A stretch of DNA of 64,000 bases from Chloroherpetonaceae bacterium. GTDB taxonomy: Bacteria; Bacteroidota; Chlorobiia; Chlorobiales; Thermochlorobacteraceae. The position numbers and the translations under genes are program-made. The first letter of the stretch is position 1. Every line of letters starts with the position of its first letter. This document shows, piece after piece, positions 1 through 9,032 of this stretch. Location: positions 62,001 to 126,000 of the forward strand of contig JANRJQ010000011.1 of the NCBI GenBank assembly GCA_033763895.1. Reading direction: 5' to 3'. The notes below the pieces were generated by a model. That model ran no database searches, was not told where the DNA came from, and was given only the letters and a program-made list of their open reading frames with translations.

Positions 1-17
1 AGGGCAGTCTCAATTAT

Positions 18-749
18 TTGACTCACCAAACCGTGAAAAAAGTAATTTCAAAAAAGGAATCCAAAGAGTTGAAGGATAAATCGCCAAAAAAATTGGCATT
101 ATCAAACTCAAATGGTCAGCAAAAAAAATCAATTGTAGTTAAAGCAATTAAAGCCAAAGAAATTTCAAAATCGAAACCGCAATCGTCAGAAGGCAAAGTG
201 GTTGCTAAAGCGAAAGTGAACGAATCGCGCTCCAAATCTTCGAAAGAATCGGATAAGAAGGAGTGGATTTTAGCCGGAAAGGTGAAACCGTTGTACTGCG
301 ATATTTGCAACGCACCAACCCCAAGAACTTACGTGGGTGAGTGGAAACCGGCAGAGCATAAAGATCATGAAGTTGAAACAACTGAGGTTCAGGATAAGAA
401 GTACTGGCTAAAGTGTCAAGTCTGTGGGCAAGTTCAGCTTTTTGAAGAATGGAGAATTCAAGTGGACCGCAGTAAAAAGCTTGAAGAATTGAAGCCCGAA
501 GACTGTGTCGCTTATTCCCCTCAAGGGATTTATGTAGTAGGTGATGCAATTTATCACAAAGCGCTTGATAAAATCGGCGTGGTAACTTCAAAGCAAACCA
601 CTGCAAGTGGATCACATACTATTATGGTTCAATTCGAAGGAATAGGACTTAAACAATTTTTAGAAAATGTGCCACGAAGTGGTGGCGCAGCTTCAGATGA
701 CGGTGAAAGCAAAAAACGCCTGAAATTGAAACGAACTTTGAAACGATAA
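18..749 (+). CDS. Lys-rich zinc-ribbon/tudor-like hypothetical protein
   Basis: I do not recognise a named family. The first ~85 residues are very rich in Lys and Ser and probably disordered. They are followed by two CxxC pairs (CDIC near residue 95 and CQVC near 133), which look like a four-cysteine zinc ribbon. The C-terminal part contains a GDAIYHKALDKIGVV segment followed by beta-strands, reminiscent of the tudor-like modules at the C-terminus of UvrD/PcrA and in CarD-type RNA-polymerase-binding proteins. A short Lys/Arg tail ends it. The visible start is TTG at 18 with no clear Shine-Dalgarno, and the frame is open back to the window edge, so the true start may lie outside. It precedes rpsU by 38 bp in the same direction. 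A nucleic-acid-associated role is inference only. Confidence 0.6.
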   Translation: MTHQTVKKVISKKESKELKDKSPKKLALSNSNGQQKKSIVVKAIKAKEISKSKPQSSEGKVVAKAKVNESRSKSSKESDKKEWILAGKVKPLYCDICNAPTPRTYVGEWKPAEHKDHEVETTEVQDKKYWLKCQVCGQVQLFEEWRIQVDRSKKLEELKPEDCVAYSPQGIYVVGDAIYHKALDKIGVVTSKQTTASGSHTIMVQFEGIGLKQFLENVPRSGGAASDDGESKKRLKLKRTLKR

Positions 750-771
750 ATTATTAATATTAAATAGACTC

Positions 772-780
772 GAAAGGAGG
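772..780 (+). promoter_or_regulatory. strong Shine-Dalgarno of rpsU
   Basis: GAAAGGAGG lies 7 nt before a TTG codon. It decides the TTG start of rpsU, since no ATG follows before the conserved S21 core. It is one of the few strong ribosome-binding sites in the window. Confidence 0.8.
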
Positions 781-787
781 TGCTAAC

Positions 788-985
788 TTGGTCGGCGTTC
801 AAATCCTAGATAACGAAACTATCGATAAAATGCTCAAGCGCTTCAAAAAGAAGTACGAGCGTTCCGGAGTTTTGAAAGAATTTCGTAAAAGAACTTATTT
901 CACAAAAGATTCTGTGGAATCTCGCCTCAAGAATTCACGCTCTAAGCGGAGGGCTCAAAGGGCAAATGAAGAAGCAAATTCTTAA
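788..985 (+). CDS. rpsU: 30S ribosomal protein S21
   Basis: Small-subunit ribosomal protein S21, 65 residues, the usual length. The protein is basic throughout. It shows the typical N-terminal strand ([21 protein letters not shown]) followed by a long helix with the [15 protein letters not shown] segment and a basic C-terminal tail (SRSKRRAQR). S21 binds near the 3' end of 16S rRNA and helps early initiation-complex formation. Translation starts at TTG, supported by GAAAGGAGG 7 nt upstream. A clean intrinsic terminator follows within 40 bp, so rpsU ends a transcript that may include the upstream zinc/tudor-like gene. Confidence 0.95.
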   Translation: MVGVQILDNETIDKMLKRFKKKYERSGVLKEFRKRTYFTKDSVESRLKNSRSKRRAQRANEEANS

Positions 986-1003
986 GCTCTTTACTTAATG
1001 GTT

Positions 1004-1032
1004 AAAAAGTCCCGCTTCGAACGGGACTTTTT
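1004..1032 (+). terminator. rho-independent terminator after rpsU
   Basis: AAAAAGTCCCG pairs perfectly with CGGGACTTTTT across a 7-nt loop, and further T residues follow. It lies 18 bp after the rpsU stop and ~30 bp before aroA, so aroA probably has its own promoter or depends on read-through. Confidence 0.9.
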
Positions 1033-1062
1033 TTTTACAGATTTCATTCACAACTTCAGAAA

Positions 1063-2394
1063 ATGTCACACCGTTTTGAAGGAGAAATACTTGATCTCCC
1101 TTCCGATAAATCAATTTCCCATCGCTCTGCCCTAATCGCAGCATTGGCAAAAGGTACGACACATATCGAGCGATTTTCGACAGGCTTGGATAATCAAACC
1201 ACTTTAACTGTTTTACAAGAATTGGGACTAACGATTCGAGAATATCGAAATCTCTCAAGCCCCGAAGAGCCTTATTCCATTGAAATCCACTCCGAAGGGC
1301 TTTGGTCCTTTAAGCAGCCAAAAAAATATCTACAATGCAATAACTCCGGCTCAACGATTCGTATGCTCGCCGGAATTCTCTCTGCCCAACCATTTTGTAC
1401 AACGCTTGTCGGCGATGCCTCTTTGATGAAGCGGCCGATGAAACGAATTCAAGGGCCTTTGATGCAAATGGGTGCTCAAATCTCACTCTCTCCCAACGGA
1501 ACAGCACCGGTTCAAGTCTGCGGCACAAAAAATCTCATACCATCAGAATTCAATCTTCCGATTGCCTCTGCACAAGTGAAATCGGCAATTATTTTTGCAG
1601 CACTTCATGCTGAGGGTGAAACACGAATTCAAGAACCACTTCAAACCCGAAATCACACGGAACTGATGTTGGGACTGATTCAAAACCAAATCAATCAAAA
1701 TGATCAAAATGATTCACCCATTGAACCGCCAATAATTTCAATTCAAGGTCCGTTTCAAATTGAAGCGAAGCCATTTAAGATTCCGGCAGATCCTTCTGCT
1801 GCATGTTTTCTTGTTGCATTAGGTTTGCTTGCCACACAAGCTCATATCGCAATTCGTAATGTATGTCTCAATCAAACCCGAACCGGATTTCTAAAAGTGG
1901 TAAAAAGAGGCGGTGCTAATCTGACCTTCGAAAACAAACGGATTGAATCTGGAGAACAGGTTGGTGATATCATTATTTCAAATCAAAAAATCGCCTCTCC
2001 TCTAAGGCTTGAAGACCCTACAGAAGTAGCTAATGTGATTGATGAAATTCCAATGCTTTCAGTTCTCTCAGCATTTTCAACGGGCTCCTTTTTTGTAACG
2101 AATGCAAAAGAATTGCGCGCAAAAGAATGCGATAGAATTTCTGCATTAGTTCAAAATCTTCAAGCGATGGGATTCATTTGTAATGAGTGGCCGGAGGGAT
2201 TCGAGGTCATCAAAAGAGATCGAGAACCAAAAACAAGTGTAGCCATTAATACTTTTCACGACCATAGAATTGCAATGGCGTTTGAAATTATTAAAGTTGC
2301 GAAAAGTGAATTAATTGATTTATCTGAAACGGCCAGCATCCCGGTTTCTTTTCCAAACTTTTTTAATGTCATAAAAAAATTGAAGGTTGCTTAA
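1063..2394 (+). CDS. aroA: 3-phosphoshikimate 1-carboxyvinyltransferase (EPSP synthase)
   Basis: Transfers the enolpyruvyl group of PEP to shikimate-3-phosphate, the sixth step of chorismate synthesis. At 443 residues it is slightly longer than typical AroA. Visible family motifs are DKSISHRSALIAAL (residues 15-28), NSGSTIRML (~94-102), DASLMKRPMKRI (~118-129), SAQVKSA, ELRAKECDRI and DHRIAMAFEI (~400-409). The usual KESDR is KECDR here. The last strand returns to the SFPNFF segment typical of the C-terminus. The ATG start sits just ahead of the conserved first strand, and no strong Shine-Dalgarno is seen. It stands alone between the rpsU terminator and a convergent minus-strand gene. Confidence 0.97.
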   Translation: MSHRFEGEILDLPSDKSISHRSALIAALAKGTTHIERFSTGLDNQTTLTVLQELGLTIREYRNLSSPEEPYSIEIHSEGLWSFKQPKKYLQCNNSGSTIRMLAGILSAQPFCTTLVGDASLMKRPMKRIQGPLMQMGAQISLSPNGTAPVQVCGTKNLIPSEFNLPIASAQVKSAIIFAALHAEGETRIQEPLQTRNHTELMLGLIQNQINQNDQNDSPIEPPIISIQGPFQIEAKPFKIPADPSAACFLVALGLLATQAHIAIRNVCLNQTRTGFLKVVKRGGANLTFENKRIESGEQVGDIIISNQKIASPLRLEDPTEVANVIDEIPMLSVLSAFSTGSFFVTNAKELRAKECDRISALVQNLQAMGFICNEWPEGFEVIKRDREPKTSVAINTFHDHRIAMAFEIIKVAKSELIDLSETASIPVSFPNFFNVIKKLKVA

Positions 2395-2421
2395 CTGATG
2401 TTAGAGCAAACAAAGTAAAAT

Positions 2422-3006
2422 TTAAATCGGAAATTCAAGCAAAGCCCGAGATGCTCCTTTGAGAAGCAAAAAAGAGATTGCATAAATGGTAACAAGGGTA
2501 ATGGAAATCGCTCCTAAAAATCCGGCTTCGCGCTCTTTTGGCGTGTTCATCATAATTGATACCCCAGTTGAGAATAGATAAAGAGAATAAACAAAACCGA
2601 TTGGGATAAATAACCACCCTGCTAAAGTGGCTGGTGAGGTTCCTGAAAAGAAAAGGATTACCCAAATCGGGGTAGAGCCATAAACACTGAGTTTTGTTGC
2701 GCTTAATCGATCCAAAGTAGATCTAAACCTTGGAGAGAGATGATGAATAAAACTGCTTGTGACAAAGAGGGAGAGCATCAAAATCACAAATGCAATCAGG
2801 GTATAAATAACAGCTTTTAAGGAAATTTGATACCTACCGCCATAAAACGCAAGCCGAAAAAAAACGGTCGTAAATATCAATGGAAGGGCGTAATCACGCA
2901 GAAGGTCTTGAGAATCATAAACCGGTTCCTCATGAATTTTTTTCCAAGCCACATTCGACCGAAATAAAATCGTAAAAACTCTGCCAAAAAGCTCTCTTAC
3001 TTTCAT
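2422..3006 (-). CDS. Yip1-family membrane protein
   Basis: A polytopic inner-membrane protein of 194 residues. The cytoplasmic N-terminus (VFTILFRSNVAWKKIHEEP) is followed by about five hydrophobic segments. This arrangement, with a W-K-K-I motif shortly before the first membrane segment, matches bacterial Yip1-domain proteins. Their molecular function is mostly unknown. The gene is convergent with aroA and lies ~85 bp downstream of the UDP-glucose dehydrogenase gene on the same strand, so the two could be cotranscribed. The family call rests on pattern and topology only. Confidence 0.7.
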   Translation of the reverse strand: MKVRELFGRVFTILFRSNVAWKKIHEEPVYDSQDLLRDYALPLIFTTVFFRLAFYGGRYQISLKAVIYTLIAFVILMLSLFVTSSFIHHLSPRFRSTLDRLSATKLSVYGSTPIWVILFFSGTSPATLAGWLFIPIGFVYSLYLFSTGVSIMMNTPKEREAGFLGAISITLVTIYAISFLLLKGASRALLEFPI

Positions 3007-3091
3007 TTCATTCTATTTCAATTTAGAACTCAGTCTAAACCCAGTTACAAGTCTTTGCGATTCATAAAAAGGGGAATTGGGGGATGATGAA

Positions 3092-4408
3092 TTACTGTCT
3101 TCCTACACTTGAATAAATGAATCCCATTGATCTAATTTTTTGAGGATCATAGACATTTCTACCATCAAAAATTACCGGAGCTTTCATCAACGATTTCATT
3201 TTTGAAAAGTCCGGGTTTCTAAATTCATTCCATTCTGTGACAATCACCAATGCATCTGCACCTTCAAGGGCTTCATAGTCGCTCGATGCAAACTGAACCT
3301 TATCGCCATATATCCCTTGGACATGTTTCATCGCTGCTTCCGGGTCGTAAGCAGAAACCTTGGCGCCTCGTTCAAGAAGATGATCGATAATTACCAAAGA
3401 CGGTGCCTCTCGAATATCATCGGTGTTTGGCTTAAAGGCTAATCCCCAAAGTGCAATGTGCTTTCCTTTCAGATTTTCTTTGCCACCAAAATGAAGATCA
3501 AGTTTTGTGACAATTGAGTGCTTCTGTGCATAATTCACATCTTCTACGGCTTTCAGAATTCTAAAGTCATAATGAAACTCTTCAGAGGTTTTAATCAAAG
3601 CTTGAACATCTTTAGGAAAACAGCTTCCTCCGTAACCGATTCCGGCATATAAAAATTGTTTTCCAATTCTTGAATCTGTACCGATTCCTCGGCGAACATG
3701 ATCAACATTAGCGCCGGCGCGTTCGCAAACATTCGCAATTTCATTCATAAACGATATGCGCAATGCTAGCATCGCATTTGCGGCATATTTTGTCATTTCA
3801 GCGCTTCGCTCATCCATCACCAAAATCGGATTGCCTTGGCGGACAAAGGGTTCATACAATTCTCTCATAACCGCAATTGCGCGCTCCGAGGAACTCCCGA
3901 TGACAACCCGCTCAGGTTTTAAAAAGTCATCAACAGCTACCCCTTCTCGTAAAAATTCAGGATTGCTAACCACATCAAATTCTACTTTGGCATGCTCTGA
4001 AAGCGCTTTGTGAACCTTTTCAGCGGTACCAACCGGAACCGTACTTTTATCAACGATGACTTTATAGTCATTCATGATTTTCCCAATATCACGAGCGGCA
4101 GTAAGCACATACTTCAAATCTGCTGAGCCATCTTCACCCGGAGGCGTCGGTAACGCTAAAAAAATGACTTGTGAGGATTCAACGGCCGATTTTAAATCCG
4201 TCGTAAAATGCAAGCGCCCTTCACGAAGATTGCGTTTGAAAATAACTTCAAGACCCGGTTCAAAAATTGTAATGACACCATTCGAAAGCTTTTCAACTTT
4301 CTCTTTCACGACATCAACACAAATAACATTATTTCCGGTTTCGGCAAAACAGGTACCGGCCACTAATCCAACATAACCGGTTCCAATAACAGCAACATTT
4401 AAGCCCAT
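3092..4408 (-). CDS. UDP-glucose 6-dehydrogenase
   Basis: Oxidises UDP-glucose to UDP-glucuronate with two NAD+, feeding polysaccharide and lipid glycosylation. It is full length (438 residues). The N-terminal Rossmann motif GTGYVGLV is at residues 9-16. KSTVPVGT and EFLREGVAVDDFLKPERVVIG follow, and the catalytic cysteine is C263 in GGSCFPKDV. The C-terminal domain carries GLAFKPNTDDIREAPS. Nearby surface-polysaccharide genes (the sugar-phosphate transferase at 52.4 kb) could use the product, though they are not adjacent. The symbol is left blank because ugd, udg and tuaD are used interchangeably. Confidence 0.96.
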   Translation of the reverse strand: MGLNVAVIGTGYVGLVAGTCFAETGNNVICVDVVKEKVEKLSNGVITIFEPGLEVIFKRNLREGRLHFTTDLKSAVESSQVIFLALPTPPGEDGSADLKYVLTAARDIGKIMNDYKVIVDKSTVPVGTAEKVHKALSEHAKVEFDVVSNPEFLREGVAVDDFLKPERVVIGSSSERAIAVMRELYEPFVRQGNPILVMDERSAEMTKYAANAMLALRISFMNEIANVCERAGANVDHVRRGIGTDSRIGKQFLYAGIGYGGSCFPKDVQALIKTSEEFHYDFRILKAVEDVNYAQKHSIVTKLDLHFGGKENLKGKHIALWGLAFKPNTDDIREAPSLVIIDHLLERGAKVSAYDPEAAMKHVQGIYGDKVQFASSDYEALEGADALVIVTEWNEFRNPDFSKMKSLMKAPVIFDGRNVYDPQKIRSMGFIYSSVGRQ

Positions 4409-4809
4409 AAAATGAATTAAATAGTTTGAAAAAACTTACGGGTGAGTTTTAATAAGCCGCAAAGATAAGGAATTCGAGAAACATCAATGCGATATGACTC
4501 ACAAATGAACATGTGCAAATATCCGAGAAAAATTCTCCCTTGGCGCTTGTGAATCGATGAAACGGCATAAAGTGCCGATAAATAAATCAATTGAGCCGAT
4601 ATCAGTTACAAAACGGGAATCAATCCTAAGAAAAAGGAGAAATTTCAGAAATTGGATAGAGTCGATTTAGGGTAAAGGAGGCTTGGTTTTATTTGCAAAA
4701 GAGACGCTTAAAGTCTATTTTTGTGCCCTGTTTTTTTCACGATTCCCGATTTTGGGTGGGGAAGGTTTTTTTCCCGAACAACTGAAGGCTTGATTTTCGG
4801 GATTCAAAT
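4409..4809. other. gene-free intergenic region
   Basis: About 400 bp lie between the divergent UDP-glucose dehydrogenase gene and the tRNA-Thr gene. No convincing coding frame, RNA fold or repeat is seen. It should hold the outward promoters for both sides, but no -35/-10 pair could be placed with confidence. An AAAGGAGG stretch near 4674-4681 sits only 1 nt from a TTG and is not an acceptable start. Confidence 0.6.
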
Positions 4810-4882
4810 GCCACCCTAGCTCAGTTGGTAGAGCAGCTGATTCGTAATCAGCAGGTCGAGGGTTCAAGTCCCTTGGGTGGCT
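4810..4882 (+). tRNA. tRNA-Thr (anticodon CGU)
   Basis: A complete cloverleaf can be drawn. The acceptor GCCACCC pairs with GGGTGGC (4875-4881), and the D arm GCTC/GAGC has an AGTTGGTA loop. The anticodon stem GCTGA/TCAGC holds the loop TTCGTAA, with anticodon CGT at 4843-4845 reading ACG. The T arm has the loop TTCAAGT. The discriminator base is T and CCA is not encoded. It lies 40 bp before atpD. Confidence 0.97.
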
Positions 4883-4913
4883 CAAGTAAAGTTTTGAAAT
4901 TTATTTAAACTGA

Positions 4914-6317
<1,404 letters not shown>

Positions 6318-6353
6318 TATTGGGTAACACATAGACACCAAACGAATCAAAAA

Positions 6354-6620
6354 ATGGCTCAACAGTTGCAACCGTTTCAATTTGAAATTCTCTCACCGTC
6401 AAAAAAAGTTTTCAGCGGTGATGTAATAAGCGTAACAGCCCCCGGTTTCGACGGTTTATTTCAAGTCCTAAAAGATCATGCTCCCTATTTATCTTCTTTA
6501 ACCTCGGGCGAAGTTACCGTCGAATTGACCGATAAAACCAAGCAAAGTTTTTCAATAGACGGCGGTTTCTTTGAAGTCAATGCCAATAAAGCCGTAATTC
6601 TTACGGAAGGCAACGCGTAG
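6354..6620 (+). CDS. atpC: F-type ATP synthase epsilon subunit
   Basis: Epsilon subunit of the F1 rotor stalk, 88 residues. It contains the beta-sandwich domain (FEILSPSKKVFSGDVISVTAPGFDG, LKDHAPYLSSLTSGEV, GGFFEVNANKAVILTEGNA). The C-terminal helical hairpin of longer epsilon subunits is missing: the protein stops right after the last strand, as in other short epsilon forms of Chlorobi and Bacteroidetes. Without that hairpin the usual epsilon-mediated inhibition would be absent or different (inference). It is in an operon with atpD, 36 bp downstream, and followed by the LD-carboxypeptidase gene after 25 bp. Confidence 0.93.
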   Translation: MAQQLQPFQFEILSPSKKVFSGDVISVTAPGFDGLFQVLKDHAPYLSSLTSGEVTVELTDKTKQSFSIDGGFFEVNANKAVILTEGNA

Positions 6621-6645
6621 CTCTTTTTCTCTCTCAGAAGAGTAA

Positions 6646-7593
6646 ATGCCAAATATTAAACCAAAGCGTTTGAAACGCGGGGATGTCATCGGTGTTATCG
6701 CCCCTGCTAGTCCTGTTTCATCGGAAGAAAAAGTAACCCAAGCTGTGAAGTTTCTTGAGCGGCTTGGGTTTTCAGTTAAGTTCGGTGCGAACACACTAAA
6801 AACTTATGGATATTTGGCAGGAACCGATGAAGAGCGCGCAGATGATATCAATTCGATGTTTGCCGATAAAGATGTAAAGGCTATTTTCTGTCTTCGTGGC
6901 GGCTATGGTACACCTCGACTGCTTCAGTTAGTCAACTATCGAGTAATCGCAAAAAATCCAAAAATCCTTGCCGGATTCTCTGATATAACGGCACTCTCTC
7001 TTGCCATTTATACCAAAACCGGACTAATTACATTTTCAGCGCCGATGATAGCTTCTGATATGGCTCATCCGGATGACTACACACAAGAAAATTTCTGGAG
7101 TATGTTAACCGAAAAAGTCGCTGCGCGATGCTTAAGAAACTTTGATGCACATGTACCGCAAGCTGTGATCGCCGGTGAATCAACCGGAAAACTCATTGGT
7201 GGCAATTTCTCTTTAGTTTCAAGCCTTATCGGAACCCCTTTTCTGCCACAACTCAATAACGCGATTTTACTTCTCGAAGATATTGGAGAAGAGCCTTACC
7301 GAATCGATCGAATGTTTTCTCATTTGTATAATGGAGGAATATTCAAAAAACTAAATGGCCTTGCATTAGGTCAGTTTAGTGATAGTGAACCCGATGATGA
7401 TGGGCCAACTCTATCAATGGATGAAGTAATTTCTCATTATGCTAAAATGCTACGAAAAGGGAAACCCGCGATTCAAAATTTATCTTACGGTCATATTCGT
7501 CAGAAATTAACTTTACCTATTGGTGCTAAAGTTTTGATTAAAGCGTATCGAGGAAAAATAAACTTCGAACTCAAAGAGTCTGTGATTCAGTAA
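6646..7593 (+). CDS. LD-carboxypeptidase (S66 family)
   Basis: A serine peptidase of the muramoyltetrapeptide carboxypeptidase (LdcA/MccF) family, which removes the terminal D-Ala from peptidoglycan tetrapeptides during recycling. It has the family length (315 residues). Visible motifs are GDVIGVIAPASPVS near the N-terminus, CLRGGYGTPRLL, and GFSDITAL, which contains the nucleophile Ser. These are followed by GGNFSLVSSLIGTPF, LLLEDIGEEPYRIDRM (Glu of the Ser-Glu-His triad) and SYGHIRQKLTLPIG (His). There is no signal peptide, consistent with a cytoplasmic recycling enzyme. It lies 25 bp after atpC and ends at a bidirectional terminator. Confidence 0.92.
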   Translation: MPNIKPKRLKRGDVIGVIAPASPVSSEEKVTQAVKFLERLGFSVKFGANTLKTYGYLAGTDEERADDINSMFADKDVKAIFCLRGGYGTPRLLQLVNYRVIAKNPKILAGFSDITALSLAIYTKTGLITFSAPMIASDMAHPDDYTQENFWSMLTEKVAARCLRNFDAHVPQAVIAGESTGKLIGGNFSLVSSLIGTPFLPQLNNAILLLEDIGEEPYRIDRMFSHLYNGGIFKKLNGLALGQFSDSEPDDDGPTLSMDEVISHYAKMLRKGKPAIQNLSYGHIRQKLTLPIGAKVLIKAYRGKINFELKESVIQ

Positions 7594-7631
7594 AATTAGA
7601 AATAAATCAAGCCATTGAAATCAAGTAAAAA

Positions 7632-7656
7632 AAAAGCGGCATTAAATGCCGCCTTT
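7632..7656. terminator. bidirectional terminator
   Basis: GCGGCAT pairs perfectly with ATGCCGC across a TAA loop. An A-run lies on the left and CTTTT on the right, so it can stop transcription from both the LD-carboxypeptidase gene and the convergent response-regulator gene. Confidence 0.88.
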
Positions 7657-7675
7657 TATTCGTGACCAAAAACAA

Positions 7676-8371
7676 TTAGACCTTGATCCGATAGCCAACC
7701 CCTTTAATGGTCTCTAAGTTTTCTTGACCAAATTTTCCGAGTCGTTGACGCACTTTGCAAACATGCACATCAACCGTTCGATCGGTAACAAAGATATTTT
7801 CACCCCAAACGCGTCTTAAAAGCATCTCGCGAGAAAATACCTTTCCTTTATTTGTGGCGAGCATCCAAAGAAGTTCAAATTCTTTTCGTGGCATAAAAAC
7901 ATTTTTTCCGCCGAGCGTAATTGTATGGGATTTACGGTCAATTTCAAGTGGTCCGATTTTAACTTCGGTTTCACTTTCTTCAGCTTGAATGGGAAGTGAG
8001 TTATAGCGGCGAATAATGTTGCGAAGTCTTGCACTCACAACCCGTGGGCTTGCTGATTTATGAATGTAATCATCGGCACCGACTTCAAGACTGACTACTT
8101 CATCGGATTCCTCATCTCTACTGGTGAGGATAATAATGGGCATATGCTTTGATTCAGGCATTGACCGAAGTTGACGACACAAATCTAAGCCTGCCTGCTC
8201 GCGGCGCATTAAATCAACGATGAGTGCAGAAGGCTTAATGCCAACTTTATTGATTGCTTCGGATGCACTTTGAACCCAAATGACTTTATAGCCTTCTTTC
8301 TCAAGATTGGTTCTTAAGTGTGAGGCATAAGTCATTTCGTCATCCGCTACTAATATCGTTTTCGCTTGCAT
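7676..8371 (-). CDS. OmpR/PhoB-family response regulator
   Basis: A two-domain transcription factor of 231 residues. The N-terminal receiver has the acidic pocket ADDE (residues 10-13), a phospho-acceptor Asp in LIVDLMRR (~54), the switch Thr/Ser in ILTSRDE and Lys in YIHKSAS. The C-terminal winged helix runs from ~137 to 231, with the PRKEFELLWMLATNKGKVFSREMLLRRVWG and RTVDVHVCKVRQRLG segments and the closing GVGYRIKV typical of the PhoB subgroup. No histidine kinase is adjacent, so the partner is unknown. The gene faces a 660-bp AT-rich region where its promoter should lie. Confidence 0.94.
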   Translation of the reverse strand: MQAKTILVADDEMTYASHLRTNLEKEGYKVIWVQSASEAINKVGIKPSALIVDLMRREQAGLDLCRQLRSMPESKHMPIIILTSRDEESDEVVSLEVGADDYIHKSASPRVVSARLRNIIRRYNSLPIQAEESETEVKIGPLEIDRKSHTITLGGKNVFMPRKEFELLWMLATNKGKVFSREMLLRRVWGENIFVTDRTVDVHVCKVRQRLGKFGQENLETIKGVGYRIKV

Positions 8372-9032
8372 AATCGTTATGTGTTTGTTTGAGTATAAAA
8401 AACGCTTTTTGGGCTTACGCTGTATGTAAACTCGCTATGATGATTAAATCGAACTGCTTGAATTCTCTGATGATATAATGAACCAATCGCGTACCACGCT
8501 GTTTCCTTGCTGACTGGAAGGCTCTTGGCAAAACTCTGCTGTATGGAGAGTTTCGGCACGATTGAACTAATTTGAAATTGATTCAAGAAAATAGAACGAA
8601 CTGAGTCTTTTTTTATCTAACATCAATTTCGATGCAAATATACACATTAACTCAAGATTAACAAACGGTTAAGTGAAGATTTAAGAAGAAAAACAGGTGA
8701 TTTCCTCATTTATCTGGAAATAACGGCAATTTTTACTATTTCAAGCAACGAAGAAGAAAATAAAAAAAATAAATAACAATCTACTCAATATAATATATAT
8801 TTATTAACATGTTAGAAAATTAGAGACTTAACAATTAAAATCAGCCCTTTTGTCATTTGGATTAATTCGCATTCATCATTTTCTTCGGAAGGGAGCGGAA
8901 ATTTAATTTGCAAGAAAAGGGTAAACATATGTGGAAAAAAGTGAGGGTGCGAGCAGAAATTTTGTATTGCTTACAAATATGTAGTGAGGAACTTAAATAA
9001 AAATTAAATTTCAGTTCAAATTCAAAAAAAAT
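8372..9032. other. AT-rich intergenic region
   Basis: About 660 bp lie between divergent genes and become extremely AT-rich between ~8620 and 9030. The only longer frame (minus strand, 8377-8586, TTG start) has no recognisable protein character and was rejected. The region must contain the promoters of the response regulator and of the GlcD-like gene, but no clear -10/-35 pair, operator or hairpin stands out. Confidence 0.6.

Noticed and set aside
4674-4795. Possible leader peptide with AAAGGAGG and TTG before the tRNA gene
   Set aside because: The spacing between the Shine-Dalgarno and the TTG is 1 nt, too short for initiation, and the 37-residue product has no recognisable character.
8377-8586. 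Minus-strand frame of 69 codons with a TTG start upstream of the OmpR-type regulator gene
   Set aside because: No domain or signal features, no Shine-Dalgarno, composition like the surrounding non-coding DNA, and it would occupy the regulator's promoter.
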